From Duganella sp. Root336D2 (GTDB lineage: Bacteria; Pseudomonadota; Gammaproteobacteria; Burkholderiales; Burkholderiaceae_D): a DNA stretch of 64,000 bases. Below are positions 54,751 to 63,849 of this stretch, in pieces. Positions within the stretch are counted from its first letter, which is position 1; each line of letters starts with the position of its first letter. Made by a program: the position numbers and the translations under genes. The notes beneath the pieces are model-generated. The model did no database searches. It was not told the origin of the DNA and saw only the letters and a list, made by a program, of their open reading frames with translations. The stretch is from the NCBI RefSeq assembly GCF_001425005.1, contig NZ_LMDB01000022.1:373264-437263 (forward strand), written 5' to 3'.

Positions 54751-55686
54751 ATGATTTCATTTTTGATACGTCGCACCTGGCAAATGGCGCCGACTCTGCT
54801 GGGCGTGGTGCTGCTGGTGTTTTTGCTGTTCAACTGGGTTGGCGGCGACCCGGCCTACTTGCTGGCCGGCAAGATGTCTGATGCTGCCAGCATCGAAAAT
54901 ATCCGCCGCCAGCTGGGGGTGGACCAGCCTTGGTACGTGCAACTCGGCATCTTCCTGAAGCAGATCGCCACCTTCGATTTCGGCCAGAGCTGGGCCACGG
55001 GAGAGGCGGTGGCGGACATCATCACGAGCCGGCTCGGGCCTTCGCTGACGGTGCTGGTGCCGCTGACAGTGCTGGAGACTGTGCTTGGCATCGCGCTGGC
55101 GCTGGCGCTCGCCTTCCTGCGCGGCACGCTGGCGGACCGTGCAGTCATGCTGGCATGCACGGTGGGCATGTCGATCTCGATCCTGGTCTACATCATCGTG
55201 TTCCAGTACTGGCTCGCCTATCAGGCCGGCTGGTTTCCGGTGCAGGGCTGGGGCAGCAGCCTGCTGGAGAACCTGCGTTTTGCCGCATTGCCGATCCTGA
55301 TCGGGCTGGCCGTATCGCTGGCGCCCACCTTGCGCCTGTACCGCAGCTTCGTGCTGGACGAAGTGGGCCAGGACTACGTGCGCACGGCGCGCGCAAAAGG
55401 CCTGCCTGAGCGGCGCGTCATGTGGGTGCATGTGCTGCGCAACGCGGCGATCCCGATCATCACCCATGTGATGGCCAACCTGCCGGCCATGCTGATCGGC
55501 GCCTTCCTGCTGGAGCGCTTTTTCGGCATCCCGGGCATCGGGCGCGAAGTGATCCTGGCGGTGGAGCGCTCCGATTTCCCCGTCATCAAGGCGATTACCG
55601 TCTACGTTGCCGTGGCCACCATGGTATTCAACCTGCTGACCGACGTGCTGTACCAGGCTGTCGATCCGCGCGTACAGCTCAAGTAA
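54751..55686 (+). CDS. oligopeptide-type ABC transporter permease (DppB/OppB/YejB family)
   Basis: 311 residues with about six membrane helices. The EAA-type cytoplasmic loop that contacts the ATPase is DYVRTARAKGLPERRVMWVHVLRNA. TM1 and the following periplasmic segment (NWVGGDPAYLLAGK, then IRRQLGVDQPW) are typical of DppB/OppB. The start is uncertain: the AAGG nearest 54751 is directly adjacent to the ATG, and TTG codons at 54742 and 54763 are alternatives. It is first in a three-gene operon with a second permease and a fused ATPase. No substrate-binding protein gene is nearby. Confidence 0.9.
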   Translation: MISFLIRRTWQMAPTLLGVVLLVFLLFNWVGGDPAYLLAGKMSDAASIENIRRQLGVDQPWYVQLGIFLKQIATFDFGQSWATGEAVADIITSRLGPSLTVLVPLTVLETVLGIALALALAFLRGTLADRAVMLACTVGMSISILVYIIVFQYWLAYQAGWFPVQGWGSSLLENLRFAALPILIGLAVSLAPTLRLYRSFVLDEVGQDYVRTARAKGLPERRVMWVHVLRNAAIPIITHVMANLPAMLIGAFLLERFFGIPGIGREVILAVERSDFPVIKAITVYVAVATMVFNLLTDVLYQAVDPRVQLK

Positions 55687-55695
55687 GGACCGCAC

Positions 55696-56724
55696 ATGCA
55701 CGCAATTCATGATTCGGCCGGCCTGTGGACCCTGGCCTGGCGCCGCCTGCGGGCGGACCGGCTGGCCATGGCGGCGCTGGCGGTGGTGGCGGCCTTCCTG
55801 CTCCTGCTTGCGGCCTCCGCCAGCGGCATGGTGGCCGCGGGCTGGGAGGAGGAGGTCGCGCTCAATTACGCGCCGCCGACGTTTGCCGCGCCGCGCGCCG
55901 CGCCGCCGCCGTCCAGCGCGCCGGGCGTGCCGGGCGCTGCGGACAGCGCACCGCCCGCCAACGAATTCGACCCCTTGGCCGCCGACCTGCGCGAGCTGCG
56001 TGCCACCCTGGGCAAAGCCGTCGCGGAGCCGGCCGCCGGGCGCGCGCCAAGCCTGCCGTTCGGCGCCGACAAATGGGGCCACGACATCATTTTGAAGACC
56101 ATCAAGGGCGGCGAGACCTCCATCGTGGTGGGGCTGGCCGCAGCCACGCTGGCGGTCGGCTTGGGCACGCTGTTCGGCGCAGTTTCCGGCTTTTATGGCG
56201 GAATAGTGGATGATTTCTTCAACTGGTTCTACAACGTGTTCACCTCGATCCCCTCGATCCTGATGATCCTGACCGTGGCCGCGGTGCTGCAGCAGAAAGG
56301 CGTGCTGACTATCGTCCTGATCCTCGGGCTGACCGGCTGGACCGGCCCTTACCGCCTGATCCGCGCCGAGTACATCAAGCACAAGGCGCGCGAATACGTG
56401 ATGGCGGCGGATGCCATCGGGGCATCGGCCTGGCGCAAGATGTTCAGCCACATCTTCCCCAATGTCAGCCACGTGGCGCTGGTGCAGGTGTCGATCCTGG
56501 TGGTGGGTTTCATCAAGGCGGAGGTCATCCTGTCCTTCCTCGGCTTCGGTGTGCCGGTCGGTGTGGTGAGCTGGGGCTCGATGCTGAACGAAGCCCAAAG
56601 TGAACTAATCCTCGGCAAATGGTGGCAACTGGCTGCTGCCTCCAGCGCCATGGCCTTGTTGGTGACGGCCTTCTCCCTGTTCGCCGACGCCCTGCGCGAC
56701 GCGCTCGATCCCAAGGTGAAATGA
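55696..56724 (+). CDS. oligopeptide-type ABC transporter permease (DppC/OppC/YejE family) with Ala/Pro-rich insert
   Basis: 342 residues. TM1 (about 23-45) is followed by a periplasmic stretch of about 75 residues rich in Ala and Pro (about 55-95) before the family motif FGADKWGHDIILKTIKGG. The EAA loop is EYVMAADAIGASAWRKMF, with FLGFGVPVGVVSWGSML after it. The Ala/Pro-rich insert is unusual for OppC-type permeases. It starts 9 bases after the first permease with AAGGA as ribosome site and is followed after one base by the ATPase gene. Confidence 0.9.
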   Translation: MHAIHDSAGLWTLAWRRLRADRLAMAALAVVAAFLLLLAASASGMVAAGWEEEVALNYAPPTFAAPRAAPPPSSAPGVPGAADSAPPANEFDPLAADLRELRATLGKAVAEPAAGRAPSLPFGADKWGHDIILKTIKGGETSIVVGLAAATLAVGLGTLFGAVSGFYGGIVDDFFNWFYNVFTSIPSILMILTVAAVLQQKGVLTIVLILGLTGWTGPYRLIRAEYIKHKAREYVMAADAIGASAWRKMFSHIFPNVSHVALVQVSILVVGFIKAEVILSFLGFGVPVGVVSWGSMLNEAQSELILGKWWQLAAASSAMALLVTAFSLFADALRDALDPKVK

Positions 56725-56725
56725 C

Positions 56726-58399
56726 ATGCTGCTACAGGTCCGCAATTTGCGCATCCGCTTCCGCACCGACAAGAACAATACGGTCGAAGCGGTGAAGGGC
56801 GTTTCCTTCGATATCCCGCACAACCGCACGGTGGCCCTGGTGGGCGAATCGGGCAGCGGCAAGTCGGTCAGCTCGCTGGCGGTCATGGGCCTGCTGCCGC
56901 CGCAGACGACCTTGATCGACGCGCAAAGCAGCGTGCTGTTCGAGGGCCGCGAAGTGCTGCACCAGTCGGCTGCCGAACGCCGCGCCATGTGCGGCAAGGA
57001 GATTGCGATGATTTTCCAGGAGCCGATGTCGTCGCTGAACCCGGTGTTCACGGTCGGATTCCAGATCGGCGAAGTGCTGCGCCTGCACATGGGGATGGAC
57101 CGGCGCAGCGCCCGCGTCCGTACGCTGGAACTGCTGGAGGAGGTCGGCATCGCCGATGCTGCGACCAGGATCGATGCCTACCCGGGCCAGATGTCGGGCG
57201 GCCAGCAGCAGCGCGTGATGATCGCCATGGCAATTGCCTGCAAGCCCAGGCTGCTGATCGCCGACGAGCCCACCACTGCGCTGGACGTAACGATCCAGAA
57301 GCAGATCATGGAGCTGATTGCCGGCCTGCAGAAAAAGCACCAGATGTCGGTGCTGTTCATCACCCACGACCTGGGCCTGGTGGCGGAGATCGCCGATGAC
57401 GTGATCGTGATGCGCCACGGCGAAGTGCGCGAAAGCGGCAATGCGCGCGCCGTATTCGCCGAACCGGCAGACCTGTACACCCGTGCGCTGCTGCACTGCC
57501 GGCCGTCGCTCGACGCGCGCCCGCTGCGGCTGCCGGTGATCAACGATTACATGGAGGGGCGTTTCGGCGCCGCCGAACAGCAGCCGCAGCGTACGCGCGG
57601 CAGCGCCCCGGATGACGATATCGTGCTGGACGTGCAGGGCCTGAAAAAAAGCTTCTGGCTGCGCGAAGGCCTGTTCGGCAAGCGCGAACTACAGGCCGTC
57701 AAAGGCGTGTCGTTCAAGCTGGCGCGCGGCACGACGCTGGGCGTGGTGGGCGAATCGGGCAGCGGCAAGTCCACCGTCGGCCTGACCCTGCTGCGCCTGC
57801 ATCAGGCGACAGGCGGCAGCGCCCTGTTCGAGGGACGCGACCTGCTGACCATGAGTGCCAGGGAATTCCAGCCGTTCAAGCGCCGCATCCAGATCATTTT
57901 CCAGAATCCGTATGCCTCGCTGAACCCGCGCTTCACTGTGGGCCAGATCCTGCTGGAGCCGATGCGGCTGCACGCCATCGGCGCCAGCGACGCGGAGCGC
58001 ACGCAGATGGCGCTGGCGCTGCTGGAGAGGGTAGGGTTGCCGCAGCAAGCCTGCCATCGCTATCCGCACGAATTCTCAGGCGGCCAGCGGCAGCGCATCG
58101 CCATCGCGCGCTGCCTGGCGATGAAGCCTGAAATCCTGGTGTGCGACGAATCGGTGTCGGCACTGGATGTGTCGGTGCAGGCGCAGGTGCTGAACCTGCT
58201 GCAGGACCTGCAGGACGAATTCGGCCTGTCCTATATCTTTATCTCGCACGACCTGTCGGTGGTGAAGTACATTTCCGACCAGGTGATGGTGATGCACAAG
58301 GGGGAAGTGGTGGAAATGGCCGATTCCGATGAACTCTATCGCAATCCCCGGCATCCCTATACGCGTTCGCTGCTGGCGGCCATTCCCAGGGCTGCTTGA
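56726..58399 (+). CDS. ABC transporter ATPase, two fused nucleotide-binding domains (DppD-DppF/YejF type)
   Basis: 557 residues. Domain 1 (about 1-260): Walker A GESGSGKS, signature MSGGQQQR, Walker [13 protein letters not shown]. Domain 2 (about 290-557): Walker [10 protein letters not shown], signature FSGGQRQR, Walker [14 protein letters not shown], where the usual Pro after DE is Ser. Both sites keep their catalytic Glu, so both should hydrolyse ATP. The fusion of two ATPases in one chain is as in YejF of the YejABEF peptide importer. No binding protein is in the operon, so the substrate cannot be assigned. Confidence 0.94.
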   Translation: MLLQVRNLRIRFRTDKNNTVEAVKGVSFDIPHNRTVALVGESGSGKSVSSLAVMGLLPPQTTLIDAQSSVLFEGREVLHQSAAERRAMCGKEIAMIFQEPMSSLNPVFTVGFQIGEVLRLHMGMDRRSARVRTLELLEEVGIADAATRIDAYPGQMSGGQQQRVMIAMAIACKPRLLIADEPTTALDVTIQKQIMELIAGLQKKHQMSVLFITHDLGLVAEIADDVIVMRHGEVRESGNARAVFAEPADLYTRALLHCRPSLDARPLRLPVINDYMEGRFGAAEQQPQRTRGSAPDDDIVLDVQGLKKSFWLREGLFGKRELQAVKGVSFKLARGTTLGVVGESGSGKSTVGLTLLRLHQATGGSALFEGRDLLTMSAREFQPFKRRIQIIFQNPYASLNPRFTVGQILLEPMRLHAIGASDAERTQMALALLERVGLPQQACHRYPHEFSGGQRQRIAIARCLAMKPEILVCDESVSALDVSVQAQVLNLLQDLQDEFGLSYIFISHDLSVVKYISDQVMVMHKGEVVEMADSDELYRNPRHPYTRSLLAAIPRAA

Positions 58400-58469
58400 T
58401 CGGCCCATGTAAAGCTGGCACACTGGCCATCTGCGCTGCATACCGCAGCGCCCCGGCCGGAGCAGGTCT

Positions 58470-60692
58470 TTGCGTTCGAACAAAGTTGCCTCCATCGCAT
58501 TATTGGTCAGCGTGGCGTTGACGACCATCGTCAGCGCCGTGCTGCTGGTGTTCGCCGCCTACTCCTACAATTCCGCGAGCAGCAAGCGCTGGCAGGAGCT
58601 GCAGCGCGTGCTGAATATCAGCGCCGACCAGCTGGCTCTGGGTGTGGCCATGCCGGCCTGGAACTTCGACGACAAGCAGGTGCTGTCCATCATGCGCGCC
58701 AGCATGAACCAGCGCGACCTGCATGCGATCGTGTTGTACGGCAGCGGCAGCAAGCGTGAGCAGGTGGTGCAGCGTGGCGCAGGCGACAAGCTGGAAACCA
58801 GCCTGCCGCTGGCGACCATGCCCGACATGCTGGTGGCCCAGCGCCCGATCGTGGTCGATGGCGCCACCATCGGCACCATCAAAGTCTTCGCCACGCCCGC
58901 CTATATGCGGCAGGACCTGCAGGACCAGCGCCGCTCCAACCTGGTTGCGATCCTGGTGCTGGCGGCGGTACTGGTCACCAGCCTGTATGGCTTGCTGTGG
59001 TTCCTGATCCTGCGGCCGCTGAAGGCGGTCGGCCAGTACGTCATGGGCGACACGCCGCAAAAAGCCTGGTTCTACGGCGAACTGCGCACCCTGAAGGACT
59101 CCATCCACAAGATGTGGGAACTGCTCGATAGCCGCTACCGCTCCATGCGCGAAAGCGAAGAGCGCCTGAGCGTGGCCACCCGCGCTGCCCGCATCGGCAT
59201 CTGGGACTGGGACGTGATCTACGATGAACTGATCCAGGACGACGAGATCATGCGCCAGTATGGCTTGGGCACCCGGCTGGGAGGGGGCAATTACAAGGCC
59301 TGGCTGGAACGCGTAGTGCCGGAAGACCGCGAGCGCGCCCGCGCCGAGGTGGCGGCCGCCCTGACCGGCGAGCGCGACTTCTCCCTGCAGTTCCGCGTGC
59401 GCCGGCCTGACGGCACCCTGCGCCACCTGCGTTCGATGGCGCGTTCCTTCCGCGATGTGCAGGGCAAGGTGGTGCGCATGGTGGGCGTCAGCATCGACGT
59501 GACCGAGGCCACCGAAAGCGAGCAGGAATTGCGGCGCCACCGCAGCCACCTGGAAGAACTGGTGAGCGAGCGCACGGCGGCCCTGTCGGTCGCCGTCGCG
59601 GAGGCGCAGGCGGCCAGCCGCGCCAAGAGTGTGTTCCTGTCCACCATGAGCCATGAACTGCGCACGCCGTTGAATGCCGTGATCGGTTTTTCGCGCCTGA
59701 TGGCGCAATCGAGCACCATGACGGCCGATGAAAAGCGCAATATGGCGATCATCCATCGCAGCGGGCAGCATTTGCTGGCTTTGATCAACGACATCCTCGA
59801 GCTGTCCAGGATCGAGGCCGGCGGCGTCAGCGTGCAGCGGGAAGCGGTCGATGTGGCGCAACTGCTGCGCGATGTGTGCGATATGGTGGGCGAGCGCGCC
59901 GCACAGGCCGGGGTGGTCCTGAAACTTGAATGCGGCGCCTTGCCGCGCGCCTTGACGATGGATGGCGCCAAAGTGCGCCATGTGCTGCTCAACCTGGTCA
60001 CCAGCGCGCTCAAATTTGCGCACGATGGCACGGTCAGGCTTTCGCTGCGTCCGACCGTCCTGCCGGGCGGGCGGCACGGCCTGGCATTCGCGGTGCATGC
60101 CGCGCGGGCCGGGATTCCCGAGGATCCGGGCCTTGGCCTGGCCATTTCGCGCCAGTACGTGCGCATCATGGGTGGTGAACTGGAAATCGAGGCAGCGCCG
60201 CCGCCGGGCGAGGGAACGGTATTCCGCTTCACCATCGAGGCGGAAGAAGCCGATGCCGGGGCGCCGTTGGCGCGCCTGCCACAGTTGGCGCCAAAGCACC
60301 AGGGGCGGCGCATCCTGGTGGTCGATGATGGTGGCGAGGGGCGCCACCTGTTGCGCAGTATGCTGGTGCCGGCCGGCTTCGACGTGCGGGAGGCGTCGGA
60401 TGGCGTGGAAGCACTGGACGCGATTGCGGCATCGCAGCCGGAGCTGGTCTTGATGGACTGGCGCATGCCGGTACTGGACGGGCTGGAAACGACGCGCCGC
60501 CTGCGCGCCGACCACAGCCTGCCGCAGCCGCGCGTGGTATTGCTGACGGCGTCTGCCTTCGGCGGCGAGCGGCAGCAGGCGCAGGCGGCCGGCGCCGACG
60601 ACTTCCTGCATAAGCCGGTGGAGCAGGACAAGCTGTTCCGCATGCTGCAGCAACTGCTCTCGCTGCAGTATGTCGAGGGGGTCCTGCCTTAG
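58470..60692 (+). CDS. membrane hybrid histidine kinase with degraded ATP-binding domain
   Basis: 740 residues from a TTG start with AGG upstream. TM1 about 8-30, periplasmic domain about 31-160, TM2 about 160-182, a PAS/PAC region about 225-345, then the dimerisation helix with His394 in MSHELRTPLNAVIGF. The C-terminal receiver (about 615-735) is complete: ILVVDD, Asp661 in LMDWRMP, LLTAS and HKPV. The catalytic domain looks defective: the N box reads NLVTSALKFA, with Ser where Asn normally binds Mg-ATP, and the D-x-G-x-G loop is replaced by VHAARAGIPEDPG. GLGLAISRQ remains. It may act as a phosphatase, a scaffold or a receiver fed by another kinase. Confidence 0.88.
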   Translation: MRSNKVASIALLVSVALTTIVSAVLLVFAAYSYNSASSKRWQELQRVLNISADQLALGVAMPAWNFDDKQVLSIMRASMNQRDLHAIVLYGSGSKREQVVQRGAGDKLETSLPLATMPDMLVAQRPIVVDGATIGTIKVFATPAYMRQDLQDQRRSNLVAILVLAAVLVTSLYGLLWFLILRPLKAVGQYVMGDTPQKAWFYGELRTLKDSIHKMWELLDSRYRSMRESEERLSVATRAARIGIWDWDVIYDELIQDDEIMRQYGLGTRLGGGNYKAWLERVVPEDRERARAEVAAALTGERDFSLQFRVRRPDGTLRHLRSMARSFRDVQGKVVRMVGVSIDVTEATESEQELRRHRSHLEELVSERTAALSVAVAEAQAASRAKSVFLSTMSHELRTPLNAVIGFSRLMAQSSTMTADEKRNMAIIHRSGQHLLALINDILELSRIEAGGVSVQREAVDVAQLLRDVCDMVGERAAQAGVVLKLECGALPRALTMDGAKVRHVLLNLVTSALKFAHDGTVRLSLRPTVLPGGRHGLAFAVHAARAGIPEDPGLGLAISRQYVRIMGGELEIEAAPPPGEGTVFRFTIEAEEADAGAPLARLPQLAPKHQGRRILVVDDGGEGRHLLRSMLVPAGFDVREASDGVEALDAIAASQPELVLMDWRMPVLDGLETTRRLRADHSLPQPRVVLLTASAFGGERQQAQAAGADDFLHKPVEQDKLFRMLQQLLSLQYVEGVLP

Positions 60693-60722
60693 CCCCCCGT
60701 TTTGCGCTACCATAGGCGAACT

Positions 60723-61712
60723 ATGGCTAACCTAATTACCTTGTTGCAGCAGTATGGTGTCCTGATCGTCTTTGCCGTGGTGCTGGTCGAACAGATGGGG
60801 TTGCCAATTCCTGCCTATCCAGTGCTGATCGTGGCCGGTGCCCTGGCCATCGATAACAGCAACAGCGCGCCGTTTCCCGTGGTACTGGGCGTTGCCATGC
60901 TGGCATGCCTGCTCAGCGATTTCTTCTGGTTCCGCGCCGGCCGCCGCTTTGGCAAGCGCATCCTCAAGCTGCTGTGCAAGATCTCGCTGTCGCCGGATTA
61001 CTGCGTCAGCCAGACGGAAGACAATTTCCGCAAATGGGGCCCGAAGTCGATGGTGGTGGCCAAATTCATCCCCGGCTTCAATACCATTGCGCCGCCGATG
61101 GCCGGCGCGCTCGGCACGGGCATGCCGACCTTCCTTGGTTTCAGCCTGCTGGGTGGATTGCTGTGGAGCGCCACCGGCCTGCTGATCGGCGCCTATTTCC
61201 ATGCCGATGTCGATAAAGTACTCGACGTGCTGTCGACCATGGGATCGACGGCGCTGACGGTGCTGGTAATCCTGCTCGGCCTGTTCGTGCTGGCCAAGTT
61301 CATCGAGCGCCGCCGCTTCCAGAAGGCGATGCAGACCGAGCGTATCAGCATCGCTGAACTGAAGGAACTGCTCGATTCCGGCCACGACCCGGTGATGGTG
61401 GATGCGCGCAGCGCTACCGCGCAAATGCTCGACCCGCCGGTGCCGGGAGCCTTGCTGGTGGGGGCGAGCGACCCGCTGGCCGTGATCAAGTCCTTGCCGA
61501 AGGACCGCCACATCATCGTCTACTGCAGCTGCCCGAATGATGTTACTGCCGCCAAGCTGGCGAAGCAGCTGCATTCCCACGGCTACAAGCGCGCCAAGCC
61601 TTTGCACGGCGGCCTCGATGCCTGGAATACCGCTTTCCGCGGCGAAAGCGAATCTGCCGTAATTGCCGAACATGTGCCGGACGGCCTTACGCCCGCAGAT
61701 TCCCGCCATTAA
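60723..61712 (+). CDS. DedA-family membrane protein fused to a rhodanese domain
   Basis: 329 residues. The N-terminal DedA/SNARE-associated (VTT) domain (about 1-205) has several membrane segments and the family pattern EQMGLPIPAYP, SDFFWFRAGRRFGK and FIPGFNTIAPPMAGALG. A cytoplasmic rhodanese domain follows (about 215-315) with IIVYCSCPNDVTAAKLA, where the Cys in CSC is the candidate active residue, and GGLDAWN. DedA proteins help flip polyprenyl-phosphate or phosphatidylethanolamine; the role of the fused sulfurtransferase is unknown. The start at 60723 is preferred over one 7 codons upstream. Confidence 0.9.
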   Translation: MANLITLLQQYGVLIVFAVVLVEQMGLPIPAYPVLIVAGALAIDNSNSAPFPVVLGVAMLACLLSDFFWFRAGRRFGKRILKLLCKISLSPDYCVSQTEDNFRKWGPKSMVVAKFIPGFNTIAPPMAGALGTGMPTFLGFSLLGGLLWSATGLLIGAYFHADVDKVLDVLSTMGSTALTVLVILLGLFVLAKFIERRRFQKAMQTERISIAELKELLDSGHDPVMVDARSATAQMLDPPVPGALLVGASDPLAVIKSLPKDRHIIVYCSCPNDVTAAKLAKQLHSHGYKRAKPLHGGLDAWNTAFRGESESAVIAEHVPDGLTPADSRH

Positions 61713-61780
61713 ATCGTGAACGCCGACCTGCCGCATGCCCTTCCGGGCAGGGCGGCGCTTGCCTGCCGGGGATGGGGTGA

Positions 61781-61793
61781 GTAGTCATACTAC
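61781..61793 (+). promoter_or_regulatory. candidate HexR-type operator 1 upstream of glk
   Basis: GTAGTCATACTAC is a perfect 5+3+5 palindrome that fits the core of the proteobacterial HexR motif (TGTARTNNNAYTACA) as I recall it. It lies about 130 bases ahead of glk. Confidence 0.5.
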
Positions 61794-61841
61794 CTGCGAT
61801 ATATCCCGCTATGTAGCATCCGAACCTAATTTACCTCGTTC

Positions 61842-61858
61842 TTGTACTCAAACTACAA
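61842..61858 (+). promoter_or_regulatory. candidate HexR-type operator 2 upstream of glk
   Basis: TTGTACTCAAACTACAA is a 17-bp dyad with one mismatch that fits the HexR motif at 14 of 15 positions. HexR represses glucose catabolism genes, including glk, in many Proteobacteria, so the position supports the call. Confidence 0.55.
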
Positions 61859-61923
61859 AGAAATCCTTGCGTCCTGGCTAACATATCCCTTAGCATTAAG
61901 GCTCAACTTAACTGCTTGCGCCC

Positions 61924-62934
61924 ATGACTGTTCAGACCAACTTCGCAACGCCTGCCACCTTCCCAAGCCCGCGCCTGCTGGCCGACGTCGGCGGTACCAA
62001 TGCCCGGTTTGCGCTGGAGCTGGCGCCTGGCAGGATTGATAACATCCATGTGCTGTCCGGTGCCGCCCATGCAACGCTGGGTGCGGCGCTGAAAGCCTAC
62101 CTGGCGCTGCCGGATGTGGTGGCCGCGGCCGGCCTGGGTGTGCGCCATGGTGCGATCGCGATTGCCAATCCGGTCAATGGCGATTACGTCAGGATGACCA
62201 ATCACCACTGGGAGTTTTCGATCGAGGCGCTGCGCCTGGAGGTTGGCTTTGAGGTGCTGGTGGTGGCCAATGATTTCACCGCTCTGGCGCGCTCGCTGCC
62301 GCTGCTGGCGGAGGGCCAGAAACGCCAGGTCGGGGGCGGCCTGCCGCAGGCCGGCGCGCCGCTGGGACTGATCGGCGCCGGTACCGGCCTGGGTGTGTCG
62401 GGCCTGATCCCGTCGGCGTCGGGCTGGACCGCGCTGCTGAGCGAGGGCGGCCATGTCAGCTTCCCGCCCATGAATCCGGAAGAAGTGGCGATCTTGCAAT
62501 ATGCATGGACAGAATTCCCGCATGTGTCGGCAGAGCGTTTGCTGTCAGGCGTGGGGATCGAGCTGATTTACCGTGCGCTGGTGGCCCGGCGCGGCCATGA
62601 TGAGCCGGTGCTGCCGGCGCCGGAAATTGCGCGCCGGGCGCTGGCTGGCGAATGCCCGCTGTGCGACGACGCGATCGAACACTTCTGTACCATGCTCGGC
62701 ACCATTGCCGGCAACCTGGGCGTGACCCTGGGGGCAACCGGCGGTATATATATTGGCGGCGGCATCGTGCCGCGCCTGGGCGATCGCTTCGATCGCTCCG
62801 GCTTCCGTGCGCGCTTTGAGGAAAAAGGGCGCTTCAATCAATACCTGGCGGCCATCCCCACCTATGTAATTACTGCCGAGTACCCGGCCTTTGTTGGTGT
62901 TTCGGCAATACTGTCCGAGCGCCTCGCCGGTTAA
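61924..62934 (+). CDS. glk: glucokinase
   Basis: 336 residues, cytoplasmic; phosphorylates glucose with ATP. ATP-binding [15 protein letters not shown] at the N-terminus, [23 protein letters not shown] and the C-terminal [16 protein letters not shown] are characteristic of the bacterial Glk family (PF02685). The ribosome site is weak. The upstream region carries two HexR-like dyads. The other usual HexR-regulated genes (zwf, pgl, edd) are not in this window. Confidence 0.96.
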   Translation: MTVQTNFATPATFPSPRLLADVGGTNARFALELAPGRIDNIHVLSGAAHATLGAALKAYLALPDVVAAAGLGVRHGAIAIANPVNGDYVRMTNHHWEFSIEALRLEVGFEVLVVANDFTALARSLPLLAEGQKRQVGGGLPQAGAPLGLIGAGTGLGVSGLIPSASGWTALLSEGGHVSFPPMNPEEVAILQYAWTEFPHVSAERLLSGVGIELIYRALVARRGHDEPVLPAPEIARRALAGECPLCDDAIEHFCTMLGTIAGNLGVTLGATGGIYIGGGIVPRLGDRFDRSGFRARFEEKGRFNQYLAAIPTYVITAEYPAFVGVSAILSERLAG

Positions 62935-63114
62935 GCGAATTCAGGCTTTTACACTTCTTCCCGGTTTTATCGGGTACAATTGCCCAAGTTGGATGAAGCG
63001 GCGCCTGTCGCCTGCCTTGTTTTCGCCCTGAAAACGCTCTCCACCTGAGACTCTCGCCCCGGCGCGTAGCGGTCCGGCGCCTTCTTACTAAGTTACACAA
63101 CCAGCTTGTAGTGT

Positions 63115-63849
63115 ATGGATAATGCAGAGGCTAAGAAAGTCCTCGAAGCTGCGCTGCTATGCGCCCGTGAACCCTTATCGATCCACAGCCTGAAAAAGCT
63201 GTACGTCGAAACCGACGACCAGGGCAATCCGCTCGGCGCCGGCATTGGCGCCGATACGATCAAGGAATTGTTGGAAGAATTGCGCCTGGATTGGCAGGGG
63301 CGCGGCATCGAGGTGGTCAGCTTGTCCAGCGGCTGGCGCTTCCAGAGCCGGCCTGAAATGAAGATGTACCTGGAACGCCTGAATCCGGAAAAGCCGCAGA
63401 AGTATTCGCGCGCCACGCTGGAAACGCTGGCCATCATCGCTTATCGCCAGCCGGTTACCCGCGGCGATATCGAGGAAATCCGCGGCGTTGCGGTGAATTC
63501 GCAGACGATCAAGATGCTGGAAGACCGCGGCTGGGTCGACACTGTCGGCTACCGCGATGTACTGGGCCGCCCGGCTTTGCTGGGGACCACCAAGCAGTTC
63601 CTGGACGACCTGGGGTTGGAATCGTTGTCGCAGCTGCCGCCCCTGCAGCAGATCAGCGATACGCAGAATGAAAATCCGCTGGAAGTGCTGGAGGCTCGCC
63701 TCACAGAAAACTTCGAGAAGGCGGCGCAGGAAGCACAAGCAGCAGAAGAAGAGAAAGAGGCGACGCCGGTCGAGGCGCCGTCGGTAATAGACGACCCGGC
63801 GCCCGATAACGTCGAGCCCTTTGCAGAAACGAATAATGAACAAGCCTGA
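63115..63849 (+). CDS. scpB: segregation and condensation protein B
   Basis: 244 residues. Two winged-helix domains, with the conserved [29 protein letters not shown] segment (in part) and [20 protein letters not shown], as in ScpB, which joins ScpA and SMC in the condensin-like complex. An acidic tail of about 60 residues rich in Glu and Ala follows the folded part. TACAAT at 62975-62980 may be a -10 box. The stop overlaps the rluB coding region by 14 bases, so the two are probably translated together. Confidence 0.95.
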   Translation: MDNAEAKKVLEAALLCAREPLSIHSLKKLYVETDDQGNPLGAGIGADTIKELLEELRLDWQGRGIEVVSLSSGWRFQSRPEMKMYLERLNPEKPQKYSRATLETLAIIAYRQPVTRGDIEEIRGVAVNSQTIKMLEDRGWVDTVGYRDVLGRPALLGTTKQFLDDLGLESLSQLPPLQQISDTQNENPLEVLEARLTENFEKAAQEAQAAEEEKEATPVEAPSVIDDPAPDNVEPFAETNNEQA

